From an uncultured Acetobacteraceae bacterium (GTDB lineage: Bacteria; Pseudomonadota; Alphaproteobacteria; Acetobacterales; Acetobacteraceae): a DNA stretch of 6,365 nucleotides. Where the stretch lies: positions 1 to 6,365 of the forward strand of contig CALNAL010000215.1 in the NCBI GenBank assembly GCA_937874445.1, in the 5' to 3' direction. Under the pieces are notes generated by a model. The model was given only the letters and a program-made list of their open reading frames with translations. It made no database searches and was not told the origin of the DNA. Of the stretch, positions 1 to 6,317 are shown in pieces. Position 1 is the stretch's first letter. Every line of letters starts with the position of its first letter. The position numbers and the translations under genes are program-made.

Positions 1-105
1 CTTGCGGGGAGGGGGGTCGTCGTCGTCGATAATCAAAGCAGGTACTCCGGCTATGACGTCAAGTCTGCGTTGTGCGGCTTGACCCGGGCGGGATGGGCGC
101 GCCAT
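1..105 (-). CDS. Possible 5' part of an unrecognised gene running off the left edge
   Basis: An open frame with no stop starts at an ATG (103-105 read on the minus strand) and continues to the window edge for 35 codons. It begins MARPSRPGQAAQRRLDVI, then has a short hydrophobic stretch (VIAGVPALII), four aspartates and PPPRK. A purine-rich minus-strand run (131 down to 114) contains AAGGAAGG 8 nt before the ATG, a good ribosome binding site. It would be divergent from trcR with a 154-bp shared upstream region. Against it, only about 60% of codon third positions are G/C, clearly lower than in the confident genes of this window, so it is either atypical DNA or not coding. I do not recognise a family and propose no function. 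Confidence 0.4.
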   Translation of the reverse strand, partial: MARPSRPGQAAQRRLDVIAGVPALIIDDDDPPPRK

Positions 106-259
106 ATGCGCCACCTTCCTTCCCTCCCTTTCGGCAGGCTCGCGACCAGCTGATGCGCTTGCCGGAGTATGATCCGTGTCCGGGGGAGGAAGCCGGGCCG
201 CTCCGCCGCGGCCGCGTGCAGAGATACCGCCATCCTGTGAGACTCCCAAGGTACCGTTC
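106..259. promoter_or_regulatory. Divergent upstream region of trcR
   Basis: This 154-bp non-coding stretch lies between the putative left-edge gene and trcR and should hold the trcR promoter. A TATGAT at 168-173 resembles a -10 box, but no convincing -35 sits 16-18 bp upstream, so I do not call a promoter. A GANTC site (GACTC, 241-245) lies 14 bp before the trcR ATG. In Alphaproteobacteria this is the recognition sequence of the cell-cycle methyltransferase CcrM. A weak AAGG (248-251) about 8 nt before the ATG is the only Shine-Dalgarno candidate for trcR. No TTAA-N7-TTAA CtrA site is visible. Confidence 0.4.
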
Positions 260-838
260 ATGACCCTTCCTCTGATGCCCAAGGCGACGGCGGTCTGGCT
301 GATCGAAAAGACCGCCCTGACCTTTGAACAGATTGCCGATTTCTGCGGCATGCACCCACTCGAGGTGCAAGCGATTGCCGATGGTGAGGTGGCGCAGGGC
401 ATCGTCGGCTACAACCCGGTGGCGCACGGCCAGCTCACGCTGGAGGAGGTCCGCCGCTGCGAGGGCGACAAGGAGCGCCGCCTGAAGCTGGCGCCCAGCT
501 CGATCCCGATGCCCAAGAAGGTGCGCGGGGCGCGCTACACCCCGGTTGCCAAGCGCAATGACCGCCCGGACGGCATCGCCTTCCTGCTGAAGAACTACCC
601 GCAGCTCACGGATGCGCAGATCGCCAAGCTGATGGGCTCGACGAAGGACACCATCCAGAAGGTGCGCGACCGCACCCACTGGAACAGCCCCAACATCAAG
701 CCGCGTGACCCGGTGACGATCGGCCTGTGCAGCCAGACGGACCTGCATCTCATGGTGGAAGCGGCCAACGAGCGGCTCAAGCGCGAGGGGCAGGAGGTTC
801 CGCCCCTGCCGATGCCCGAGTCCGACGAGGCGGCCTGA
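260..838 (+). CDS. trcR: TrcR, DUF1013 cell-cycle transcriptional regulator
   Basis: The 192-residue product is full length for the DUF1013 family, a group essentially confined to Alphaproteobacteria. The Caulobacter member TrcR is reported to travel with RNA polymerase and to support expression of cell-cycle genes such as ctrA. The sequence shows the hallmark opening MPKATAVWLIEKTALTFEQI, one helix-turn-helix-like segment around residues 20-42 (LTFEQIADFCGMHPLEVQA) and a second around 115-137 (QLTDAQIAKLMGSTKDTIQ). A basic linker (about 86-101) separates them, and the C-terminus is acidic and proline-rich. The ATG at 260 is chosen because AAGG lies about 8 nt upstream. The in-frame ATG at 275 has no such site, and the open frame further upstream has no family-like sequence. 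The gene appears monocistronic, ending 5 bp before a GC-rich terminator. Family assignment is from recognised sequence; the role is from Caulobacter. Confidence 0.9.
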   Translation: MTLPLMPKATAVWLIEKTALTFEQIADFCGMHPLEVQAIADGEVAQGIVGYNPVAHGQLTLEEVRRCEGDKERRLKLAPSSIPMPKKVRGARYTPVAKRNDRPDGIAFLLKNYPQLTDAQIAKLMGSTKDTIQKVRDRTHWNSPNIKPRDPVTIGLCSQTDLHLMVEAANERLKREGQEVPPLPMPESDEAA

Positions 839-843
839 TTTCC

Positions 844-873
844 GGGGCGCAGGCGGCACGTGCGCCCCTTCTC
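844..873 (+). terminator. Intrinsic terminator candidate after trcR
   Basis: A perfect 8-bp stem GGGGCGCA (844-851) / TGCGCCCC (861-868) with a 9-nt loop lies 5 bp after the trcR stop and is followed by the pyrimidine tract TTCTC. The tail is not a pure T-run, as is common in GC-rich alphaproteobacteria. A second perfect 6-bp hairpin, CTCCCC (873-878) / GGGGAG (883-888), follows directly and may reinforce it. Confidence 0.55.
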
Positions 874-888
874 TCCCCCGCCGGGGAG

Positions 889-1030
889 GCCTGCACAGCG
901 GTACGGCGCTCTCGTCCGCGCCCCGGCGTCCGGGACTCTCGGGCAGGGGAAGCGGGGCGCAGGGAAAACGGCTCCTTCTCACGGCGTCAGGCCGTGGCGC
1001 CGCGAGACGTCAAGACGGGGGAGTGGGCTG
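889..1030. other. Intergenic stretch with further inverted repeats
   Basis: I see no credible gene here. It holds a long-range perfect inverted repeat, GCGCCCCG (918-925) / CGGGGCGC (953-960), enclosing a GANTC site (GACTC, 934-938). It also holds a 6-bp hairpin CACGGC (980-985) / GCCGTG (991-996). The second hairpin lies downstream of the minus-strand YdcH-family gene and, read on that strand, is followed by a purine stretch and then GTTTTCCC, so it is a weak terminator candidate for that gene. The dense structure near two gene ends suggests transcript-end processing rather than coding. Confidence 0.4.
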
Positions 1031-1201
1031 TCAGGCTGGAGTTTGCAGGCGTTCCATCTCTTCCTTGACCCGCAGTTTCTCGATCTTCAGTTTGGCCAGG
1101 GTCTCTCCGTCCGGGCGGGGGCGCTGATCCTCTTCGGCGATTCGGGCTTCGAGGCTGGCGTGGCGCTGCTTGAGAGCTTGGACGCGGGACTGCACGGTCA
1201 T
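1031..1201 (-). CDS. YdcH family (DUF465) small coiled-coil protein
   Basis: The 56-residue product is nearly all predicted helix: MTVQSRVQALKQRHASLEAR leads into an acidic segment, then DGETLAKLKIEKLRVKEEMERLQ. The pattern of a helix with ..LxxRHxxLEARI.., a short break, and a second helix with LKxEKLRVKEEM is that of the YdcH/DUF465 family. Its members are about 55-80 residues long, widespread in proteobacteria, and of unknown molecular function. The ATG at 1199-1201 (minus strand) is preceded by GAGAGGAGGCCCC, a near-ideal Shine-Dalgarno, which fixes the start although the frame stays open further upstream. It is divergent from a second family member at 1429 across 227 bp. The product has no signal peptide or membrane segment and is presumably cytoplasmic. 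Confidence in the family is good; no function can be given. Confidence 0.85.
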   Translation of the reverse strand: MTVQSRVQALKQRHASLEARIAEEDQRPRPDGETLAKLKIEKLRVKEEMERLQTPA

Positions 1202-1428
1202 GGGGCCTCCTCTCGAAAGAGTGGTGGTGGTCATTGGCACGCACCTTCGGCCCCGCAGCCGGCGGATCTCCGTCGAAAAACCGACGGGACCGGAACCGCG
1301 TGCCATAGAAGCGTAATCCGCCCCGCCGGGCTTTGCCAGCAAAACGGCATGACACCTGCGCAATCTTTGCCCCCGCAGCGCAACCTCGGCGATGGTCGTC
1401 CCCCCGGCTGGTGTGCTAGGGCCTTTGC
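1202..1428. promoter_or_regulatory. Divergent intergenic region between the two YdcH-family genes
   Basis: This 227-bp region must carry the promoters of the minus-strand YdcH gene and of the plus-strand ydcH-purE-purK operon. I cannot place -35/-10 pairs with confidence; TGCTAG at 1414-1419 is the best -10-like sequence for the operon but is only 10 nt from the start codon and lacks a partner. A perfect 6-bp hairpin, CCGTCG (1270-1275) / CGACGG (1282-1287), with loop AAAAAC may fall in the leader of the minus-strand gene. I recognise no known purine operator or riboswitch. Confidence 0.35.
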
Positions 1429-1632
1429 ATGTTGACGGATCGCGACTCCCTGCTGCGCAAGCTGCACGAACTGAGAAGCGAACATCGCGATCTCGATACC
1501 GTGATCGTGCGCCTCTCCGAACTCGCCGGCTCCGACCAGCTCCAGCTGCAACGTCTGAAAAAGCGCAAGCTCGCGCTCAAGGACGAGATCTCCTGGCTGG
1601 AATCGCGGCTGATTCCGGACAGCACCGCCTGA
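1429..1632 (+). CDS. YdcH family (DUF465) small protein, first gene of the purEK operon
   Basis: The 67-residue, highly charged helical product begins MLTDRDSLLRKLHELRSEHR. A second helix, LQLQRLKKRKLALKDEISWL, ends in a short tail. The LxxLRxEHRxLDxxI... and ...LKKRKLALKDEI patterns are typical of YdcH/DUF465 proteins. The ATG at 1429 is the natural start, although only a weak TAGGG (1417-1421) lies upstream. Its stop is 11 bp before the purE GTG, and the purE ribosome binding site GAGGAG (1631-1636) overlaps that stop, so it is almost certainly co-transcribed with purE and purK. YdcH-like genes beside purE occur repeatedly in alphaproteobacteria as far as I recall, but no role in purine synthesis is established. 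It is a divergent paralogue of the gene at 1031-1201. Confidence 0.85.
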   Translation: MLTDRDSLLRKLHELRSEHRDLDTVIVRLSELAGSDQLQLQRLKKRKLALKDEISWLESRLIPDSTA

Positions 1633-1643
1633 GGAGCCAGCCC

Positions 1644-2165
1644 GTGACCCAAATTCCTTCTCCTCTGGTCGGCGTGATCATGGGCAGCCAGTCCGACTGG
1701 GCCACCCTGGCCCATGCCGCCGAGACGCTCGCGCACCTGGACATCCCCCACGAGATGCGCATCGTCTCCGCGCATCGCACGCCCGACCGCCTGCGTGCCT
1801 ACGCCACCACCGCCCGCACCCGCGGGCTGCGGGTGATCATCGCCGGGGCCGGCGGGGCGGCGCATCTGCCGGGCATGTGTGCCGCCTGGACCGCGCTGCC
1901 GGTGCTCGGCGTGCCGGTGGAAAGCCACGCCCTCAAGGGCATGGATTCGCTGCTGTCCATCGTGCAGATGCCGGCCGGCATTCCGGTGGGCACGCTGGCC
2001 ATCGGCCGGGCCGGCGCGATCAACGCGGCGCTGCTGGCCGCCGCCATCCTGGCCACGACCGATCCGGCCCTGGCCTCCCGTCTCGACGCCTTCCGCGCCG
2101 CCCAGACGGCCGCGGTGGCCGAGGTTCCAGTGGCAGTTTCGGCATTGGAAGTTCCGACATCATGA
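1644..2165 (+). CDS. purE: PurE, N5-carboxyaminoimidazole ribonucleotide mutase (class I)
   Basis: PurE moves the carboxylate of N5-CAIR to carbon to give CAIR in de novo purine synthesis, acting in the cytoplasm on the product of PurK. The 173-residue protein is full length. It carries the class I signatures: GSQSDW (residues 14-19), SAHRTP (42-47, with the His44/Arg45 catalytic and phosphate-binding pair), AGAGGAAHLPGM (67-78), LPVLGVPV, and MPAGIPVGTLAIG near the centre. Adjacent purK confirms the N5-CAIR mutase type rather than the class II AIR carboxylase. The start is GTG at 1644, preceded by GAGGAG with 7-nt spacing; family homology begins a few residues later, so the frame open further upstream is not part of the gene. 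The stop TGA overlaps the purK ATG (ATGA, 2162-2165), implying translational coupling. No key residue is missing. Confidence 0.97.
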   Translation: MTQIPSPLVGVIMGSQSDWATLAHAAETLAHLDIPHEMRIVSAHRTPDRLRAYATTARTRGLRVIIAGAGGAAHLPGMCAAWTALPVLGVPVESHALKGMDSLLSIVQMPAGIPVGTLAIGRAGAINAALLAAAILATTDPALASRLDAFRAAQTAAVAEVPVAVSALEVPTS

Positions 2166-3316
2166 GCATTCCCCTGCCTCCCAATTCGACCATCGGCATC
2201 GTCGGCGGCGGCCAGCTCGGCCGCAGGGCGGCGCGGGCGGCAGCCCGGCGCGGCTCCCGCTGCCATGCCCGCCCCCCCGCGCCCGAGGCCCCCGCCTCGC
2301 AGGTGGCCGCGGCCACCACCCTGGGCTCCTACGACGACCCGGCGGTGCTGCGCGCCTTCGCCTCCCAGGTGGATGTCATCACCTTCGAGTTCGAGAACAT
2401 CAACGCCGAGGGGCTGGATCTGCTGGCCAAGCTCCGCCCCGTGCGGCCCTCGCCCGCGGCGCTGCGCATCAGCCAGTTCCGCCTGGCCGAGAAGAGCTTC
2501 CTCAACGGCATCGGCGTGCCCACTGCCCCCTGGGCGGCGGTGGACAGCGTGGAGGCGCTGCAGGCCGCGGTGCGTCGCATCGGCATGCCGGCCGTGCTCA
2601 AGACCGCCCGCCTCGGCTACGACGGCAAGGGCCAGGTGACCATCTCCTCCGAGGACGAGATCCCCGAGGCCTTCGCCACCCTCAACCCCAAGCCGCTGAT
2701 CCTCGAAGGCTTCATCGATTTCACCTGCGAGATCAGCGTGATCGTCGCGCGCGGCTCGGACGGGCAGATGTCGGCCTTCGACACGATGGAGAACGCCCAT
2801 CGCGACCACATCCTCAACCTCACCTATGCTCCCGCGCGGGTGACCGCCGAGGTCGCGGCGGCGGCGCAGAACATTGCCCGCCGCGTCGCCGAGGGGCTCG
2901 ACCTGGTGGGGCTGCTGGCGGTGGAGATGTTCGTCACCTCCGACGGCCGGGTGCTGGCCAACGAGATCGCCCCGCGCCCGCACAATTCCGGCCACTGGAC
3001 CATCGATGCCTGCCCGGCCAGCCAGTTCGAGATGCACATCCGCGCCGTGGCCGGACTGCCGCTGCCGCCGGCCACCCGCCATTCCGACGCGGTGATGAAG
3101 AATCTGGTCGGCCCCGAGGAGCTGGCGCTGTGGCCGCAGATCGTCGCCACGCCGGGGCTGATCGCGCACCACTACGGCAAGCACGAGGCCCGTCCCGGCC
3201 GCAAGATGGGCCATGTCACGCGGCTGTTCCCGCTCGGCGGGCTGCCCGGACCGTTCGGCATCGCCGACGCGCTCGGGCCGCTGGGGGCCGCGGTCCCCGA
3301 GGGGAAGCAGGACTAG
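2162..3316 (+). CDS. purK: PurK, N5-carboxyaminoimidazole ribonucleotide synthase
   Basis: PurK is an ATP-grasp enzyme that makes N5-CAIR from AIR, bicarbonate and ATP, feeding PurE. The 384-residue protein has the N-terminal Rossmann-like motif IGIVGGGQLGR (11-21) and the D(V/I)ITFEFENI segment (71-80). The ATP-grasp core includes LKTARLGYDGKGQ (146-158), the acidic ILEGFIDFTCEISVIVAR (180-197), the TMENAHRDHIL segment, AVEMF (253-257) and NEIAPRPHNSGHWTIDAC (267-284). C-terminal HYGKHEARPGRKMGHVT (337-353) is also typical. The ATG overlaps the purE stop, so the two are coupled. Residues 22-41 are odd: where homologues carry conserved Met, Leu, Tyr and beta-strand hydrophobics, this has an arginine/proline-rich run, while alignment on both sides is gapless. 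This could be real divergence or consensus errors in an extremely GC-rich patch. The TAG stop is the first three bases of a downstream repeat element. Confidence 0.96.
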   Translation: MSIPLPPNSTIGIVGGGQLGRRAARAAARRGSRCHARPPAPEAPASQVAAATTLGSYDDPAVLRAFASQVDVITFEFENINAEGLDLLAKLRPVRPSPAALRISQFRLAEKSFLNGIGVPTAPWAAVDSVEALQAAVRRIGMPAVLKTARLGYDGKGQVTISSEDEIPEAFATLNPKPLILEGFIDFTCEISVIVARGSDGQMSAFDTMENAHRDHILNLTYAPARVTAEVAAAAQNIARRVAEGLDLVGLLAVEMFVTSDGRVLANEIAPRPHNSGHWTIDACPASQFEMHIRAVAGLPLPPATRHSDAVMKNLVGPEELALWPQIVATPGLIAHHYGKHEARPGRKMGHVTRLFPLGGLPGPFGIADALGPLGAAVPEGKQD

Positions 3317-3417
3317 AGCGCGATGACATTTGGCGGACTCGCCGAATGTCTGAATCGCGTGAAGAAACAATGAGATAGAGCGAGGGGCGTGAGCGCACAC
3401 GAACGCATCCCGCTCTA
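3314..3417. repeat. MITE-like palindromic intergenic element at the purK 3' end
   Basis: This 104-bp non-coding element is bounded by perfect 7-bp terminal inverted repeats, TAGAGCG (3314-3320) and CGCTCTA (3411-3417), extendable to 8 bp with flanking C and G. GGAC stands immediately outside both ends (3310-3313 and 3418-3421), as a 4-bp target duplication would. Inside is a strong hairpin (3319-3359) and a second one (3376-3417) that reuses a third copy of TAGAGCG (3376-3382). The element supplies the purK stop codon, and its right end lies 14 bp before the next start codon. No coding capacity is visible. The architecture matches small non-autonomous or REP-like elements; mobility and copy number are inference. 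Confidence 0.5.
3319..3359 (+). terminator. Strong hairpin just after purK
   Basis: The arms GCGAT-GACATT-T-GGCG (3320-3335) and CGCC-G-AATGTC-(TGA)-ATCGC (3340-3358) pair almost completely around the 4-nt loop GACT, with one T/G wobble and a 3-nt bulge. C3319/G3359 extends the stem. It lies immediately after the purK stop and could end or stabilise the operon transcript. No T-run follows (the next bases are TGAAGAAACAATG), so simple intrinsic termination is doubtful. It is part of the larger repeat element. Confidence 0.4.
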
Positions 3418-3431
3418 GGACGCCGGACCAC

Positions 3432-4073
3432 ATGAGCATTCCCGACGACATCTTCACCGAGCCGGAAAACGTCGATCCGGATACCCTGGCCAACCTTGGC
3501 CCGCTGCGCCGCCTGGCCGGCATCTGGGAGGGGCGCAAGGGGGCGGATACCAATCCCAAGGCGGACGGGCCCGAGGAGCGCGCGTATTTCGAGCGCATCG
3601 AGATGCAGCCCATCGATCCGCAGACCAACGGCCCGCAGCTCCTCTACGGCCTGCGCTACCACCAGCACGTCAACACGCCGGAGGAGGAGACCACCTTCCA
3701 CGACCAGATCGGCTACTGGCTGTGGGAGCCTGCGACCGGCCTGCTGATGCAGACGCTGGCGATTCCGCGCGGCCAGGTGGCGCTCTCGGTCGGCCACGCC
3801 GCGGCCGATGCCCGCACGCTGATCGTCGAATCCAGGCGCGGCGTGACCGACTACGGCATCTGCTCGACGACCTTCCTCGAGCAGGCCTTCCGCACGGATT
3901 CCTTCCGCCTGGAAATCACCTTCCTCGCTGACGGCTCGTGGAGCTACGTGAGCGACACGACGCTGGCGGTGCGCGGCCAGGCCGAGCCCTTCCGCCACCG
4001 CGACTGCAACACGCTGCACAAGGTGGGCGAACCCGACTTCAACCCCTGGCTGCGGGCCCTGCGCACGGCCTGA
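3432..4073 (+). CDS. Heme-binding beta-barrel protein, nitrobindin/THAP4-like (FABP-like)
   Basis: The 213-residue product resembles the nitrobindin/THAP4 heme-binding domain family (formerly DUF1794), 10-stranded beta-barrels that bind ferric heme and interact with NO or peroxynitrite. Supporting features are the first-strand motif LAGIWEG (28-34, the GxWxG hallmark) after the usual LGPL helix and a central TFHDQIGYWLWEP (88-100) matching the HxESGYW region, with H90 at the distal-histidine position. The C-terminal strand FRHRDCNTLHKV (187-198) offers H189 or H196 as proximal ligand. The match is recognisable but not close, so heme binding is not assured. There is no signal peptide; the product is probably cytoplasmic. 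The ATG is the first in frame, with only a weak AGGA (3417-3420) upstream, partly contributed by the flanking repeat element. The gene converges on the VOC gene. Confidence 0.78.
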   Translation: MSIPDDIFTEPENVDPDTLANLGPLRRLAGIWEGRKGADTNPKADGPEERAYFERIEMQPIDPQTNGPQLLYGLRYHQHVNTPEEETTFHDQIGYWLWEPATGLLMQTLAIPRGQVALSVGHAAADARTLIVESRRGVTDYGICSTTFLEQAFRTDSFRLEITFLADGSWSYVSDTTLAVRGQAEPFRHRDCNTLHKVGEPDFNPWLRALRTA

Positions 4074-4098
4074 ATTTCCCTGCGGGCCCTCCCGGCTC

Positions 4099-4160
4099 GC
4101 GCGAACGCTTTCCGCCCCGGGCATTTTCGGTCGCACGGGGCTCGCGGAAAACGCTTGCGC
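4099..4160. terminator. Imperfect long hairpin between convergent genes, possible bidirectional terminator
   Basis: The arms GCGCGAACGCTTTCCGC...CCCG (4099-4119) and CGGGG..GCGGAAAACGCTTGCGC (4136-4160) pair imperfectly around a loop containing ATTTTCGG. The 102-bp gap sits between two convergent genes (stops at 4073 and 4176), the usual place for a shared terminator. On the plus strand it is followed by CTTCTGTTTCCCC, a modest U-rich tail. The preceding 11-bp direct repeat CTGCGGGCCCT (4050-4060 and 4080-4090) spans the plus-strand stop codon and looks incidental. Confidence 0.45.
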
Positions 4161-4175
4161 CTTCTGTTTCCCCGT

Positions 4176-4577
4176 CTAGGCCCGCATGTAGGAGGCGATC
4201 TCGACGAGGTTGCCGTCGGGGTCGCGCACATAGACCGACTGCATCGGCCCCAGTGCGCCGATGCGGTCCACCGGGCCCTTCTCGATCAGGATGCCGCAGC
4301 CCTGGAGATGGCCGATCACCTCGGGGATGGGCACCGCCGAGATGAAGCAGAAATCCGCCGCCCCCGGCATCGGCACCCGGGCTGCCACCCAGGAATGCTC
4401 GGTGGTGTCGGAGGGCCGAAGGTTGATCTTCTGCCCCCCGAACTTCAACGCGGTGCGGTTGTCGCGTCCGTAGATATCCACCTCCATTCCCAGCACCCGT
4501 TCGTACCAGGCGGCGCTTTCGTCCACGTCACGGACGTTGAGGACGAGATGGTCGAGCCGGTCCACCGCGAAACGCAT
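4176..4577 (-). CDS. VOC-superfamily protein, GLOD5/STM3117-like glyoxalase-fold
   Basis: The 133-residue product is a complete single vicinal-oxygen-chelate domain built of two beta-alpha-beta-beta-beta repeats. Repeat 1 opens LDHLVLNVRDVDESAAWYERVLGM (8-31), with His10 the expected first metal ligand. Repeat 2 ends SVYVRDPDGNLVEIASY (114-130), with Glu126 the expected last ligand. The segments RTALKFGGQKINLRP (41-55), PGAADFCFIS (71-80) and EKGPVDRIGALGPMQSVY resemble GLOD5 and Salmonella STM3117, lactoylglutathione-lyase-like proteins whose substrate is unsettled. The residues at the middle metal-ligand positions are not obvious, so lyase activity should not be assumed. The ATG has AGGAG a few bases upstream and lies 11 bp after the fumarase stop, so it is most likely the distal gene of a two-gene operon. 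It is presumably cytoplasmic. Confidence 0.85.
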   Translation of the reverse strand: MRFAVDRLDHLVLNVRDVDESAAWYERVLGMEVDIYGRDNRTALKFGGQKINLRPSDTTEHSWVAARVPMPGAADFCFISAVPIPEVIGHLQGCGILIEKGPVDRIGALGPMQSVYVRDPDGNLVEIASYMRA

Positions 4578-4588
4578 GGCCTCTCCTC

Positions 4589-6232
<1,644 letters not shown>

Positions 6233-6260
6233 GGACAGTCTCCATCGCGCCGATCGGGCG

Positions 6261-6317
6261 CTAGTTGTTTTTGGGATTGGGGCGGCGCCGGAAGGCGTCG
6301 AGACTGACGACCTGGGG
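6261..6317 (-). CDS. 3' end of an unrecognised gene, truncated by the contig end
   Basis: Read on the minus strand from the last genomic base, the frame gives PQVVSLDAFRRRPNPKNN followed by TAG (6261-6263). Third positions are nearly all G or C (15 of 18 codons), as in the confident genes here, and a basic, disordered tail of this kind is common at bacterial C-termini. The rest is missing because the contig ends in adapter. If real, it ends 28 bp before the fumarase start, so the two are probably co-transcribed. Eighteen residues are too few to name a family. Confidence 0.45.
   Translation of the reverse strand, partial: PQVVSLDAFRRRPNPKNN

Noticed and set aside
16..27. GTC trinucleotide run as a microsatellite
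   Set aside because: Only four units, and explained by four consecutive Asp codons if the minus-strand frame is real.
168..173. TATGAT as the -10 box of a trcR promoter
   Set aside because: Good -10 match, but nothing resembling TTGAC lies 16-18 bp upstream. TTGACC at 79-84 is far too distant from it and pairs only with a poor CATATG.
59..982. 307-codon minus-strand open frame opposite trcR
   Set aside because: It is antisense to the well-supported trcR gene; the product has no recognisable domain.
2162..2300. Compensating frameshifts as the cause of the odd PurK N-terminus
   Set aside because: Neither alternative frame restores the conserved residues, whereas gapless single-base substitutions do.
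1799..3628. 609-codon open frame on the minus strand across purE/purK
   Set aside because: It is antisense to two certain genes; long antisense frames are expected where third positions are almost all G/C. It has no recognisable family and an implausible composition.
4050..4090. 11-bp direct repeat CTGCGGGCCCT as a duplication or attachment site
   Set aside because: One copy lies in coding sequence, the copies are only 30 bp apart, and the motif is a simple GC-rich string; there is no other sign of integration.
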